Source: PALSA-1003 sp963741315 (GTDB lineage: Bacteria; Pseudomonadota; Gammaproteobacteria; Burkholderiales; Casimicrobiaceae). From it: 64,000 bases of DNA. Position 1 is the stretch's first letter. Every line of letters begins with the position of its first letter. The notes beneath the pieces were generated by a model, which was given only the letters and a program-made list of their open reading frames with translations, was not told the DNA's origin and ran no database searches. Shown one piece after another: positions 16,322-25,655 of this stretch. The position numbers and the translations under genes are program-made. Where the stretch lies: assembly GCA_963741315.1 (NCBI GenBank), contig CAVUHK010000008.1:496001-560000 (forward strand), written 5' to 3'.

Positions 16322-16966
16322 TCAGTTCTGCCCCAGGTTGAAGAACTCCCGCTGCCCGCGCATGCTGCCCACGCGCTGCATAAGCAGTTGCAGATGCTCG
16401 GGATTATCGACGAAATTCAGCCGTTCGCTGTTCACAATCAGCAGCGGCGCGCCTTGGTAGCTGTAGAAGTAGCGGCTGTAGGCGTCAGCCAGCCGGGCGA
16501 GGTAGTGCTCCGAAATAGCGCGCTCGAAGTCGATGCCGCGCTTGTGCACCCGATCGATCAGCGTATTGACCGGCGCCTGCAGATAGATCACCAGGTCGGG
16601 CGTCGGCGTCTGCGGCTTGAGAAACGTATAGACCTTGTCGTAGAGCGCGAACTCGTCGTCGGAGAGGTTGAGCCGCGCGAACAGCGGATCCTTGTCGAGC
16701 AGGAAGTCGGCGACGGTAGGTTGGCGGAACAGGTCGAGCTGGGTCAGGCCGCGCAGCTGGTCGACGCGCTGGAACAGAAACGTCAGCTGGGTGGGCAGCG
16801 CAAAGCGCGGCATGTCCTCGTAGAAGCGTTCCAGGAACGGATTGTCCTTGGGCGCTTCGAGCAACGATTCGGCGTTCAAGTGCGTTGCCAGCGACCGCGC
16901 AAGACTGGTCTTGCCCGCGCCAATCGGACCCTCGACGACGACGTAGTGCAGTTTCTCGATGTTCAT
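16322..16966 (-). CDS. Deoxynucleoside kinase (deoxyadenosine/deoxyguanosine kinase family)
   Basis: The protein has 214 residues, the usual family length. A P-loop GPIGAGKTSLA lies at residues about 14-24. The mid-part carries the substrate region with LEAPKDNPFLERFYED and QLTFLFQR. DRVHKRGIDFE supplies the family's Arg-rich LID. The enzyme phosphorylates purine deoxynucleosides with ATP in salvage. It lies 34 bp after folK on the same strand, so pcnB-folK-dNK is a probable operon, an arrangement I associate with beta- and gammaproteobacteria. Its 3' end is repeated at 15438-15562. Confidence 0.9.
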   Translation of the reverse strand: MNIEKLHYVVVEGPIGAGKTSLARSLATHLNAESLLEAPKDNPFLERFYEDMPRFALPTQLTFLFQRVDQLRGLTQLDLFRQPTVADFLLDKDPLFARLNLSDDEFALYDKVYTFLKPQTPTPDLVIYLQAPVNTLIDRVHKRGIDFERAISEHYLARLADAYSRYFYSYQGAPLLIVNSERLNFVDNPEHLQLLMQRVGSMRGQREFFNLGQN

Positions 16967-17000
16967 GGCGATCTGCTGGCGACGGCCCGTAGTTTGCCAG

Positions 17001-17510
17001 TCAGCGCCACGCGTGGCGACGGGTGGGTTTCAGGCGCTGGTCGCGCACCCCGCGCAGCAGCGAGCGTGTCGCCCCGCGTCCGGGTATTCGCTTCGTCGGC
17101 GCAATGTCATGCAATGGGCGCAGGACGAAGGCACGAAGGTGCATGCGCGGGTGCGGCAGCGACAGGTCGCGCTGACGCAGGCGCAGGCGACCGTAGAGCA
17201 GCAGGTCCAGGTCGAGCGTGCGCGGCGCATTGCGCAGTGCACGTGCAGAATGGTCGCGGCGATGCCTTCGCTCGATCGCGTGCAGGCGCAACAACAGGTT
17301 GCGCGGCGACAGGCGCGTGCGCAGCTGCGCGACGGCGTTCACGTAGTCTGGTTGCGGCATGGCGCAGCCGACTGGCGCGCTGACGTAATTGGGCGACGCG
17401 ATCAGCAGGCGCGAGCGCGGCAAGCGGGAGAGTTCGGCCAATGCGCGCGCGACGTGCCGGCGGGGATGATTGAGATTGCTGCCCAGGCCGACGTATGCCG
17501 ACGCCGTCAT
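17001..17510 (-). CDS. folK: 2-amino-4-hydroxy-6-hydroxymethyldihydropteridine diphosphokinase
   Basis: The protein has 169 residues. The N-terminal YVGLGSNL, the central RNAPRTLDLDLLLYG with the metal-binding Asp pair, and LPHPRMHLRAFVLRPL are all FolK hallmarks. The enzyme transfers pyrophosphate from ATP to the pterin in folate synthesis. Its ATG overlaps the pcnB stop as ATGA, so it is translationally coupled to pcnB. The protein is unusually Arg-rich, with clusters such as IERRHRRDHSAR. The C-terminus after the RPL motif is low in conservation. Confidence 0.93.
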   Translation of the reverse strand: MTASAYVGLGSNLNHPRRHVARALAELSRLPRSRLLIASPNYVSAPVGCAMPQPDYVNAVAQLRTRLSPRNLLLRLHAIERRHRRDHSARALRNAPRTLDLDLLLYGRLRLRQRDLSLPHPRMHLRAFVLRPLHDIAPTKRIPGRGATRSLLRGVRDQRLKPTRRHAWR

Positions 17511-18883
17511 CAGCCATCGTCCGGCGTCGGCGCCGGGTCGCGGGCCGCATCACCCGATTCGGAATTCGCGCCCTTGGTGCGTCCGCGGCTGCGCGGGCGG
17601 CGCTTCTTGCGCGGGGCGTCGTCGGGCCGCAGCATTTCCTCTCGCTCTTCGAGCTCGGCGCGCTGGAAGCGGTCCCACCACGCGCCCAGGCCCGCCAGAT
17701 CGCCCTCCATCTCGCCGCTGTCGCAGCGCAGCTGCACGAAATCGTAGCCGGCGCGGAACCGCGGGTGTTCCAGCAGGCGGAACGGACGCTGACCCGAGCG
17801 CTGCTCGAAACGCGGCTGCAGCGTCCAGATTTCCTTGATGGCGGCCTCGAAGCGCCGCGGAATCGCCAGCCGCTGCGCTTGCTGCTCGAGCACCTTGTCC
17901 ATCGCCTCGAACAGCGCGGGCATCGGTCGTTCGCCGCGCGCCTTGGCGGCGTTCCAGCTTGCAAGTACTTCGTGCCACAGCAGCGTGGCAAACAGGAAGG
18001 CGGGCGTCACCGACTTGCCCAGTCGTACCCGGTCGTCGGTGTTGGCCAGCGCCAGTTCGATGAAGCGCTGCCCCAGCGGCTGCTCGACGATCACGTCGAG
18101 CAGCGGTAGCACACCATGGTGCAGTCCGTGCCGGCGCAGGCTCTTCACCGACTCGGAGGCGTGACCGGACAGCAGCAGCTTTTCCATTTCGTCGAACAGC
18201 CGCGCCGGTGGCACGTTCTGGATCAGCGGTGCCAGCTCGGGAATCGGCGCCGCGGTCTTCTTTTCCAGCGTCAGGCCAAGCTTGGCGGCAAGCCGCGCCG
18301 CGCGCAGCATGCGTACCGGGTCTTCGCGATACCGCGTCACCGGATCGCCGATCAGGCGCATGCGCTTGGCGCGCACGTCGGCGACGCCGCCGACGTAGTC
18401 CCAGATTTCCTCGCTGACCGGGTCGAAGTAGAGCGCGTTGCAGGTAAAGTCGCGGCGCACCGCGTCCTCGGCCTGCGAACCGAACACGTTGTCCGACAGC
18501 AGGCGACCATGCTCGTCCGCGGCGTCGTCGCCGGTCTGGCGCGCGCGAAAGGTCGAGACCTCGATCGTCTCCGGGCCGGCCAGGACATTCACCAGCCGGA
18601 AGCGCCTGCCGATGATGAACGCGCGGCGAAACAGCGGCTTGACCTGTTCCGGCGTGGCGTCGGTGGCGATGTCGAAGTCCTTGGGCTCGATACCGAGCAG
18701 CAGATCGCGCACCGCGCCGCCGACGACAAAGGCCCTGAAGCCGGCTTGCTGGAGTTTGCGCGTCACATCCTGCGCGCCGCGCGAAATCTGACCGCGACGC
18801 ACATTGTGGTCGGCAGGTCCGTAAACGCGGGGTTTGGTCGCGCCCTTGGCGGGCATGAGGCGCGCGAGCAGGCGTCTGATCAT
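17510..18883 (-). CDS. pcnB: Poly(A) polymerase I
   Basis: The protein has 457 residues. The nucleotidyltransferase core shows GGAVRDLLLG and DFDIATDATPEQVKPLF, with the paired Asp residues of the class II CCA/poly(A) polymerase family. RRDFTCNALYFD and RYREDPVRMLRAARLAAKLG follow. The C-terminus is basic and ends in an Arg/Lys-rich tail (PRKKRRPRSRGRTKG), typical of PcnB and not of CCA-adding enzymes. It adds 3' oligo(A) tails to RNA and promotes decay. It is the first gene of the pcnB-folK-dNK operon. It is divergent from icd, 176 bp away. Confidence 0.92.
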   Translation of the reverse strand: MIRRLLARLMPAKGATKPRVYGPADHNVRRGQISRGAQDVTRKLQQAGFRAFVVGGAVRDLLLGIEPKDFDIATDATPEQVKPLFRRAFIIGRRFRLVNVLAGPETIEVSTFRARQTGDDAADEHGRLLSDNVFGSQAEDAVRRDFTCNALYFDPVSEEIWDYVGGVADVRAKRMRLIGDPVTRYREDPVRMLRAARLAAKLGLTLEKKTAAPIPELAPLIQNVPPARLFDEMEKLLLSGHASESVKSLRRHGLHHGVLPLLDVIVEQPLGQRFIELALANTDDRVRLGKSVTPAFLFATLLWHEVLASWNAAKARGERPMPALFEAMDKVLEQQAQRLAIPRRFEAAIKEIWTLQPRFEQRSGQRPFRLLEHPRFRAGYDFVQLRCDSGEMEGDLAGLGAWWDRFQRAELEEREEMLRPDDAPRKKRRPRSRGRTKGANSESGDAARDPAPTPDDG

Positions 18884-19059
18884 CGAGCAGGAAGGCCGGA
18901 TGTGCTGCGGGGAGTGCGATCAGGGTATGACCGCTGCATTTCGGTGCAGAAAAGCTCTGCGGTGCGCGCGAATCATAGCATGGCGCCGTGGCGGCCCGGG
19001 GCGAAATCGCGGATAATCATGTGCTTCCCGCTTCAATCGTGCCGCATCCAGGAGAACCC

Positions 19060-20319
19060 ATGTCCGCTTACCAGCACGTCACCGTCCCTGCCGGTGGCCA
19101 GAAGATCACCGTCAACAAAGACTACAGCCTGAACATATCGGATAACCCGATCATTCCGTATATCGAGGGCGACGGCACGGGGCTGGATATTACCCCTGTG
19201 ATGATCAAGGTCGTCGACGCGGCAGTGGCCAAGGCCTATGGCGGCAAGCGAAAGATCCACTGGATGGAAATCTATGCCGGCGAGAAGTCGACCAACGTCT
19301 ACGGCGCCGACGTGTGGCTGCCCGACGAGACGCTGGCGATCCTCAAGGACTTCGTCGTCTCGATCAAGGGCCCGTTGACCACTCCTGTGGGTGGCGGCAT
19401 TCGCAGCCTGAACGTCGCGCTGCGCCAGCAACTCGACCTGTATGTATGCCTGCGCCCGGTGCAGTACTTCGCCGGCGTCCCCAGCCCGGTCAAGGCGCCC
19501 GAGAAGGTCAACATGATCATCTTCCGCGAGAACTCGGAGGACATCTACGCCGGCATCGAGTGGGCCGCCGAGTCCGCCGAGGCGAAGAAATTGATCAAGT
19601 TCCTCGTCGACGACATGGGCGTCAAGAAGATCCGCTTCCCGGCGACGTCCGCGATCGGCATCAAGCCGGTGTCCGAAGAGGGCACCAACCGCCTCGTGCG
19701 CAAGGCGCTGCAGTACGTGATCGACAACGATCGGCGCTCGCTGACGCTGGTGCACAAGGGCAACATCATGAAATTCACCGAAGGCGGCTTCCGCGACTGG
19801 GGTTACGCGCTGGCGCAGAAGGAATTCGGCGCCGAACTCATCGACGGCGGACCGTGGTGCAAATTCAAGAACCCGAAGACCGGCCGCGAGATCGTCGTCA
19901 AGGATTCGATCGCCGACGCCTTCCTGCAGCAGATCATCCTGCGCCCGGAGGAGTACGACGTCATCGCGACGCTCAACCTCAACGGCGATTACATTTCCGA
20001 CGCGCTGGCCGCGCAGGTGGGCGGCATCGGCATCGCGCCGGGCGCCAACATGTCCGACTCGGTGGCGATGTTCGAGGCCACGCACGGCACCGCGCCCAAG
20101 TACGCCGGCAAGGATTACGTCAATCCGGGCTCGGAAATCCTTTCGGCCGAAATGATGCTCGTGCACATGGGCTGGAAGGAAGCCGCGGCGCTGATCGTCA
20201 AGAGCCTGGAAAAAGCCATCGCCGACAAGGTTGTGACCTACGACTTCGCGCGGTTGATGCAGGGAGCGACGCAGGTGTCGTGCTCGGGCTTCGGCAAAGC
20301 GATGATCGAGCGGATGTAG
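19060..20319 (+). CDS. icd: NADP-dependent isocitrate dehydrogenase
   Basis: The protein has 419 residues from the ATG at 19060, with GGAG 5 bases upstream. Motifs include YIEGDGTGLDITP near the N-terminus, and GGIRSLNVALRQ with the Ser that isocitrate dehydrogenase kinase phosphorylates in E. coli. NSEDIYAGIEW, the substrate-binding KGNIMKFTEGGFRDWGY and GTAPKYAGKDYVNPGSE follow. The enzyme oxidises isocitrate to 2-oxoglutarate and competes with isocitrate lyase, encoded about 7 kb away. A strong terminator follows at 20349. No aceK is present in the window, so kinase control cannot be judged here. Confidence 0.96.
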   Translation: MSAYQHVTVPAGGQKITVNKDYSLNISDNPIIPYIEGDGTGLDITPVMIKVVDAAVAKAYGGKRKIHWMEIYAGEKSTNVYGADVWLPDETLAILKDFVVSIKGPLTTPVGGGIRSLNVALRQQLDLYVCLRPVQYFAGVPSPVKAPEKVNMIIFRENSEDIYAGIEWAAESAEAKKLIKFLVDDMGVKKIRFPATSAIGIKPVSEEGTNRLVRKALQYVIDNDRRSLTLVHKGNIMKFTEGGFRDWGYALAQKEFGAELIDGGPWCKFKNPKTGREIVVKDSIADAFLQQIILRPEEYDVIATLNLNGDYISDALAAQVGGIGIAPGANMSDSVAMFEATHGTAPKYAGKDYVNPGSEILSAEMMLVHMGWKEAAALIVKSLEKAIADKVVTYDFARLMQGATQVSCSGFGKAMIERM

Positions 20320-20348
20320 CTCCAGTCGCTGGCAACTGCGCTGAAAGG

Positions 20349-20380
20349 ATAAACCCGCCTGCCGGCGGGTTTATTGTTTT
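20349..20380 (+). terminator. Rho-independent terminator after icd
   Basis: ATAAACCCGCC (20349-20359) pairs perfectly with GGCGGGTTTAT (20364-20374) around a TGCC loop and runs into GTTTT. It is a textbook intrinsic terminator. The next 280 bp before clpS hold no gene I can support. Confidence 0.92.
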
Positions 20381-20661
20381 CGGCCCCGCTGGCACCGGGA
20401 ATGACCGCCCGCAATTGAACCTCCAGGCCGTTTCAGTTGCCAGATGCCTGGTTCTTTCCGAAAATGACGATAATGCGGTTGGGAGTGCGGGTTCGCGGAT
20501 CGACGCGGCGCGAGGCGGCAGCGGCGCCGCCGGAACAGAAGCATTGGTGCAGCGAATCTCACCATTGTTACGCGTCGGCGGCGGAAGTCGTCAAGTCGGA
20601 GCGCTCAAACGGGCGCACGACTTGAAAAATCTGTTGCAATCATCACATATCGGGAAATCGG

Positions 20662-20994
20662 GTGGCTGGACTTCCTGTGCGATACACAGCGAATCAGGAA
20701 CGCGAGGGCAACGTTCTCGAGGTCGAGAAGGTCATCCTCAAACCCCCACCGCTGTACAAGGTGATGTTGCTGAATGACGACTACACGCCGATGGACTTTG
20801 TGGTCGTGGTGTTGCAGACTGTATTCGCGATGAGCCGGGAGAAGGCGACTCAGGTAATGCTCCAGATTCACCGCGAAGGAATGGGAGTGTGCGGTACGTA
20901 TACGCGTGAGGTGGCGGCGGCGAAGGTAGATCAGGTGTTGGACATCGCACGCAGGCATCAGCACCCGTTGCAGTGTACGATGGAGGAAACGTAG
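20662..20994 (+). CDS. clpS: ATP-dependent Clp protease adaptor ClpS
   Basis: The protein has 110 residues from a GTG at 20662. The ClpS core is clear: PPPLYKVMLLNDDYTPMDFV with the substrate-pocket NDD(Y/F)T and Met, then the conserved MLQIHREGMGVCGTYTREVA with the His that contacts the N-degron. ClpS delivers N-end-rule substrates to ClpA. clpA follows 61 bp downstream, the usual pair. The ribosome binding site is weak (GGGAAATCGG), so the exact start is less certain than the identity. Confidence 0.94.
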   Translation: MAGLPVRYTANQEREGNVLEVEKVILKPPPLYKVMLLNDDYTPMDFVVVVLQTVFAMSREKATQVMLQIHREGMGVCGTYTREVAAAKVDQVLDIARRHQHPLQCTMEET

Positions 20995-21055
20995 ACGTTG
21001 GTGCAGAAGGCGCGCCGCCGTGGCGACGTCGCTGCAACTGGAGCCGGGAAGAATC

Positions 21056-23323
21056 ATGATTGCGCAGGAACTGGAAGTTTCCCTCCATATGGCCTTTGTC
21101 GAGGCCAGGCAGAAGCAGCACGAGTTCATCACCGTCGAGCACCTCCTGCTCGCGATGCTCGACAACCCTTCTGCCGCCGAAGTGCTCAAGGCCTGCGGTG
21201 TCGATCTCGACGAGCTGCGCGGCGTGCTGACCGACTTCATCAACGAACACACGCCCCGCCTGTCGCCGCACTCGGACGCCGACACGCAGCCCACGCAGGG
21301 ATTCCAGCGCGTCATCCAGCGCGCGATCCTCCATGTCCAGTCGTCGGGCAAGAAGGAAGTCACCGGCGCCAACGTGCTCGTCGCGATCTTCGGCGAGAAG
21401 GAATCGCACGCCGTCTATTTCCTCAACCAGCGCGGAGTCACGCGGCTGGATGTGGTGAATTACATCGCCCACGGCATCACCAAGAAAGAAGCGCAGAAGC
21501 CGGACAAGGCCGAGTCCGCCAAGGAAGACAGCGACGGCGAGCAGCAGGCCTCGGGTGCGCTCGAGGCGTACACGCTCGACCTGAACCACATGGCCAAGAC
21601 CGGCAAGACCGACCCGCTGATCGGGCGCGAGCACGAGCTCGAGCGCGTGATCCAGGTGCTCTGCCGCCGGCGCAAGAACAATCCGCTGCTGGTCGGCGAG
21701 GCCGGCGTCGGCAAGACCGCCATCGCCGAAGGCCTGGCGCGGCGCATCGTCGAACGCAATGTGCCCGACCTGCTCAACGACTACATCGTCTATTCGCTGG
21801 ACATGGGCGCGCTGCTGGCCGGCACCAAGTATCGCGGCGATTTCGAGCAGCGCCTCAAGGCGGTGTTGAAGCAGCTCAACGAGAATCCGAAGTCGATACT
21901 GTTCATCGACGAGATCCACACCATCATCGGTGCGGGCGCAGCGTCGGGCGGCACGCTCGATGCGTCGAACCTGCTCAAGCCGGCGCTCTCCAATGGCGCG
22001 CTGAAGTGCATCGGGGCGACCACGTACAACGAGTACCGCATCATCTTCGAGAAGGATCACGCGCTGTCGCGGCGTTTCCAGAAGATCGACGTGCCCGAGC
22101 CCTCGATTGCCGAGACCATCGAGATCCTCAAGGGCCTGAAGACGCGCTTCGAGCAGCACCACGGCGTGAAGTACGCGCCGGCGGCGCTGTCGACGGCAGC
22201 CGAGCTCTCGGCGCGCTTCATCAACGACCGGCACCTGCCCGACAAGGCCATCGACGTCATCGACGAAGCCGGCGCGGCGCAGAAGATCCTGCCCAAGTCG
22301 AAGCAGAAGAAGGTCATCAGCAAGACCGAGATCGAGGAAATCGTCGCCAAGATCGCGCGCATCCCGGCCAAGAGCGTGAGTTCCGACGACCGCAATGCGC
22401 TGAAGACGATCGACCGCGACCTCAAGAACGTGGTTTTCGGCCAGAACGAGGCGATCGACGCGCTGGTGGGCGCCATTCGCATGGCGCGCTCGGGGCTGGG
22501 CAATCCGCGCAAGCCGATCGGCAACTTCCTGTTCAGCGGGCCCACCGGCGTCGGCAAGACCGAGGTCGCGCGGCAGCTCGCCTATTGCATGGGCGTCGAA
22601 TTGTTGCGCTTCGACATGTCCGAGTACATGGAGCGGCACGCGGTGTCGCGCCTGATCGGCGCGCCTCCCGGCTACATTGGCTTCGACCAGGGCGGGCAGC
22701 TGACCGAGGCGATCACCAAGCATCCCTACAGCGTGCTGCTGCTCGACGAGATCGAGAAGGCGCATCCGGACATCTTCAATATCCTGCTGCAGGTGATGGA
22801 TCACGGCACGCTCACCGACAACAACGGGCGCAAGGCCGACTTCCGCAACGTCATCATCATCATGACGACCAACGCGGGCGCCGAGGTGCTGTCGAAGGGC
22901 TCGATGGGGTTCACCGACAGCAAGCAGTCGGGCGACGAGATGGAGTCGATCAAGCGCATGTTCACGCCGGAGTTCCGCAATCGCCTGGACGCGACCATCT
23001 CCTTCGCGGCGCTCGATCACGACGTGATCCTGCGCGTGGTCGACAAGTTCCTGCTGGAACTGGAGAACCAGCTGCACGAGAAGAAAGTCGACCCGTCGTT
23101 CACCGCGGCGCTCAAGGAATTCCTGGCGCGCAAGGGCTTCGATCCGCAGATGGGTGCGCGGCCGATGTCGCGGCTCATCCAGGACACGATCCGCAAGGCG
23201 CTGGCCGAAGAGCTGCTGTTCGGCCGGCTGGTCGGCGGCGGCAAGGTCACCATCGACGTCGACAGCGACGACAAGATCAAGCTCGCGTTCGACGAAGCCA
23301 AGGAAGCCGAGCCGGTCGCCTGA
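21056..23323 (+). CDS. clpA: ATP-dependent Clp protease ATP-binding subunit ClpA
   Basis: The protein has 755 residues from the ATG at 21056 (MIAQELEVSLHMAF), with GGGAAG just upstream; the frame extends to 21020. The N-terminal Clp repeat domain is followed by AAA module D1 with Walker A GEAGVGKTAIAEG and Walker B ILFIDEIHT. Module D2 has Walker A GPTGVGKTEVARQ and Walker B LLLDEIEKAHPD. It unfolds substrates for ClpP and receives N-degron cargo from ClpS. The length and the short middle region fit ClpA rather than ClpB. A terminator follows. Confidence 0.95.
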   Translation: MIAQELEVSLHMAFVEARQKQHEFITVEHLLLAMLDNPSAAEVLKACGVDLDELRGVLTDFINEHTPRLSPHSDADTQPTQGFQRVIQRAILHVQSSGKKEVTGANVLVAIFGEKESHAVYFLNQRGVTRLDVVNYIAHGITKKEAQKPDKAESAKEDSDGEQQASGALEAYTLDLNHMAKTGKTDPLIGREHELERVIQVLCRRRKNNPLLVGEAGVGKTAIAEGLARRIVERNVPDLLNDYIVYSLDMGALLAGTKYRGDFEQRLKAVLKQLNENPKSILFIDEIHTIIGAGAASGGTLDASNLLKPALSNGALKCIGATTYNEYRIIFEKDHALSRRFQKIDVPEPSIAETIEILKGLKTRFEQHHGVKYAPAALSTAAELSARFINDRHLPDKAIDVIDEAGAAQKILPKSKQKKVISKTEIEEIVAKIARIPAKSVSSDDRNALKTIDRDLKNVVFGQNEAIDALVGAIRMARSGLGNPRKPIGNFLFSGPTGVGKTEVARQLAYCMGVELLRFDMSEYMERHAVSRLIGAPPGYIGFDQGGQLTEAITKHPYSVLLLDEIEKAHPDIFNILLQVMDHGTLTDNNGRKADFRNVIIIMTTNAGAEVLSKGSMGFTDSKQSGDEMESIKRMFTPEFRNRLDATISFAALDHDVILRVVDKFLLELENQLHEKKVDPSFTAALKEFLARKGFDPQMGARPMSRLIQDTIRKALAEELLFGRLVGGGKVTIDVDSDDKIKLAFDEAKEAEPVA

Positions 23324-23344
23324 TCGCAAGCAGGAGCAGATGCG

Positions 23345-23374
23345 ACGGGAGCCCGCGGGCTCCCGTTTCTTTTC
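23345..23374 (+). terminator. Rho-independent terminator after clpA
   Basis: ACGGGAGCCC and GGGCTCCCGT form a 10-bp perfect inverted repeat (23345-23366) with almost no loop, followed by TTTCTTTT. It ends the clpS-clpA unit, 40 bp before the cytochrome gene. Confidence 0.9.
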
Positions 23375-23413
23375 TGGCTATACTTCTCGTTACGGATCGA
23401 AATAGGGACGGCA

Positions 23414-23722
23414 ATGCAACATCCCTGGTCTCGACTGGTGGTCGCGGTTGCGCTGGTGGCGGTCACGACTCCGGCGCTGCCGGCTGATGCCAACCTCGGC
23501 CGCGACGTCGCCGCCAACTGCGCCAATTGCCACGGCACCGACGGCCGCAGTCGCGGCATCATTCCGGCACTTGCCGGGAAGGACCGCGCGACGCTGGTGC
23601 GGCAGCTCACCGAGTTTCGCGACGGCAAGCGACCATCGACGGTCATGCAGCAACTCGCCAAGGGCTACAGCGACGCGCAGATCGAGGCCGCCGCGGCGTA
23701 CTTCGCGGCGCAAAAACCCTGA
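23414..23722 (+). CDS. Class I cytochrome c, probable electron-accepting subunit of the next flavoprotein
   Basis: The protein has 102 residues. A signal peptide ends near PALPAD (residue about 24). One heme site, CANCHG, and a distal Met in STVMQQLAKGYSD are present, as in the half-size c4/FccA-like cytochromes. It is followed after 5 bp by a flavoprotein of the sulfide dehydrogenase type, so the pair resembles flavocytochrome c (FccA/FccB, also called SoxE/SoxF), which oxidises sulfide in the periplasm. The assignment to sulfide is inferred from that neighbour. Confidence 0.85.
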   Translation: MQHPWSRLVVAVALVAVTTPALPADANLGRDVAANCANCHGTDGRSRGIIPALAGKDRATLVRQLTEFRDGKRPSTVMQQLAKGYSDAQIEAAAAYFAAQKP

Positions 23723-23727
23723 GCCTC

Positions 23728-24999
23728 ATGCGCCGTTCACGACGCGAATTCCTGAGGGCGAGCACGGCGGCGCTGACTGCCGCAGCGCTCGGCGCGCGCA
23801 GCAGCTTCGCCGCCGACGCAGCGCGCGTTGTCGTCGTCGGCGGCGGCTACGGCGGCGCGACCGCCGCGAAATACGTTCGCATGTGGAGCGCCGGCAAGAT
23901 CGACGTGACGCTGGTCGAACGCAGCGCCGAGTTTGTCTCGTGTCCGCTGTCCAACCTGGTGATCGGCGGCACGCGCAACATCGCCGACATCACCATCGCC
24001 TACGACGGCCTCGACAAGTGGGGTGTGCGGCGCGTGCGCGACGAGGCAGTGGCGATCGATCCCGCCGCGCGCACCGTGCGCACGGCCGGTGGCGCGACGC
24101 TCGCCTACGATCGCCTGATCCTGTCGCCGGGCGTCGACTTCATGTGGGACCAGATTCCTTCGCTCGACAACGCGGAAGCGCAGGCGAAGATCCTTCATGC
24201 ATGGAAGGCCGGACCACAGACGGTGGCGCTGCGGCGGCAACTCGAAGCGATGCCCGACGGCGGCCTGTTCGCGATCGTCATTCCCACGGCGCCGTTTCGA
24301 TGCCCGCCGGCGCCCTACGAGCGCGCGTGCCAGGTCGCGTTGTATTTTCAGCGGGCGAAGCCGAAGTCGAAGGTGCTCATTCTCGACGCCAACGAAGAAG
24401 TGCAGTCCAAGAAGGCGCTGTTCACCGCCGCGTGGGAGGGGCGCTACAAGGGCTATGTCGAATATCGACCCAACAGCGCGCTGGTCGACGTCGATGTTTC
24501 GACCCGCACCGCGAAATTCGACTTCGAGAGCGTCAAGGCCGACGTCCTCAACGTCATCCCGCCGCAGTTCGCCGGTGCAATCGCGCGCAACCTCGGCATG
24601 GCCAACGCCAACGGACGTTTTTGCCAGGTCGACTTCCTCACCTACGAATCGACCGCGCAGAAGAACGTCCACATCCTGGGCGATTCCATCCAGGTTGCGC
24701 CGCTGATGCCCAAGTCGGGGCACATGGCCAACCAGCATGCGAAGGTGTGCGCGGCGGCGGTCGTTGCGCTGTTGACCGGGCAGGCGCCCAACGCCTCGCC
24801 CATCGTCGCCAATACCTGCTACAGCTACATCAGCGACAAGGAAGTCGTGCACGTGTCGTCGGTGCACGCCTTCGACGCGGCGCAGAAGACCATGCTCGTC
24901 GTTCCCGGCAGTGGCGGGCTCTCGCCCGCGCCCAGTGCCGAGGAAGGCGTGATCGCCGAAGGCTGGGCGCGCAACATCTGGGCGGACATGCTGGGGTGA
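23728..24999 (+). CDS. FAD-dependent sulfide dehydrogenase-type flavoprotein (FccB/SoxF family)
   Basis: The protein has 423 residues from the ATG at 23728. It starts with a twin-arginine signal (RRSRREFLRAS, cleavage near SSFAAD). Then come the FAD loop VVVVGGGYGGATAAKY, FVSCPLSNLV (a Cys near the flavin), APFRCPPAPYERAC, and HILGDSIQVAPLMPKSGHMANQ, the second dinucleotide contact. A C-terminal Cys lies in NTCYSYIS. This is the flavoprotein subunit of flavocytochrome c sulfide dehydrogenase or a close relative. The partner cytochrome is encoded just upstream. No other sox genes are in the window. Confidence 0.88.
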   Translation: MRRSRREFLRASTAALTAAALGARSSFAADAARVVVVGGGYGGATAAKYVRMWSAGKIDVTLVERSAEFVSCPLSNLVIGGTRNIADITIAYDGLDKWGVRRVRDEAVAIDPAARTVRTAGGATLAYDRLILSPGVDFMWDQIPSLDNAEAQAKILHAWKAGPQTVALRRQLEAMPDGGLFAIVIPTAPFRCPPAPYERACQVALYFQRAKPKSKVLILDANEEVQSKKALFTAAWEGRYKGYVEYRPNSALVDVDVSTRTAKFDFESVKADVLNVIPPQFAGAIARNLGMANANGRFCQVDFLTYESTAQKNVHILGDSIQVAPLMPKSGHMANQHAKVCAAAVVALLTGQAPNASPIVANTCYSYISDKEVVHVSSVHAFDAAQKTMLVVPGSGGLSPAPSAEEGVIAEGWARNIWADMLG

Positions 25000-25012
25000 G
25001 CGCGCGCGCGTA

Positions 25013-25465
25013 CTAGCGCTGTTCCATGATCGACCAGTAGGTCCATGCCGATGCGGCGCCGCAGCTCGCGCCGAGCGATGCCAGGACGAGCGCCCGGGGA
25101 AGGTCATGCAAAAGGTTTGCCGCGGTAGCCAACGTCGCGCGTCGACCGAGTTCGGCGATAGCGACGTACAGGTCGAACGCAGCGAACGGCAGCATCCCAA
25201 GCAGCGCACCGAGCACAACGATATTGCGCATGCGGCCACGACCGCGTCGGTCGAGCGCGTCGGCCAGCGGCATGCCGAAGAGCAACGTCATGGCGAACGC
25301 AATGATGATGGCGCCGCCAGATCCGACCGCAATGTCGAGCGCCCACGCCATGAGCACCCGGGTCGACCAGGTCTCGAGGTGTTGCGCCGCCACTACGCCT
25401 GCCACCACCGCGTAAACGGCTCCGCTGGCCAGCGGAGCGACCAGCAGCGCCATCAACCTGCGCAT
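25013..25465 (-). CDS. Small hypothetical membrane protein
   Basis: I do not recognise this protein. From the ATG at 25465 it has 150 residues; the frame runs up to 25534. It has four hydrophobic segments: LMALLVAPLASGAVYAVVAG, then one around GSGGAIIIAFAMTLLFGM, one around VVLGALLGMLPFAAFDLYVA, and a C-terminal LVLASLGASCGAASAWTYW. A GRGRMR loop in the middle is basic. GAGG lies 11 bases before the chosen start, a long spacer. Its stop converges on the flavoprotein gene with a 13-bp gap. No function is proposed. Confidence 0.6.
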   Translation of the reverse strand: MRRLMALLVAPLASGAVYAVVAGVVAAQHLETWSTRVLMAWALDIAVGSGGAIIIAFAMTLLFGMPLADALDRRGRGRMRNIVVLGALLGMLPFAAFDLYVAIAELGRRATLATAANLLHDLPRALVLASLGASCGAASAWTYWSIMEQR

Positions 25466-25655
25466 GGCATGCTCATCCTCGTTGAGTATTGCGCATCGTT
25501 GCACGCCGGTCAAAGCCTCACTTGGAGGCGTCACCGACGAAAGTGGTCACTCACACACGTCGCATAGGCGCATTTCCGAATGAGTTCAACGCAGCCAGTC
25601 GGGCGGGTGACGCGTTCGCGCAATGCAACAGCATTTCACCATTTTTGGTGCATTT

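Noticed and set aside
16307..17383. Plus-strand open frame over the kinase and folK
   Set aside because: It is antisense to two confirmed genes and shows no independent family pattern.
20738..23329. Long open frames antisense or in other frames to clpA (over 800 codons)
   Set aside because: High GC leaves other frames open. They have no domain pattern, are Arg/Ala/Asp-rich, and lie over a clear ClpA.
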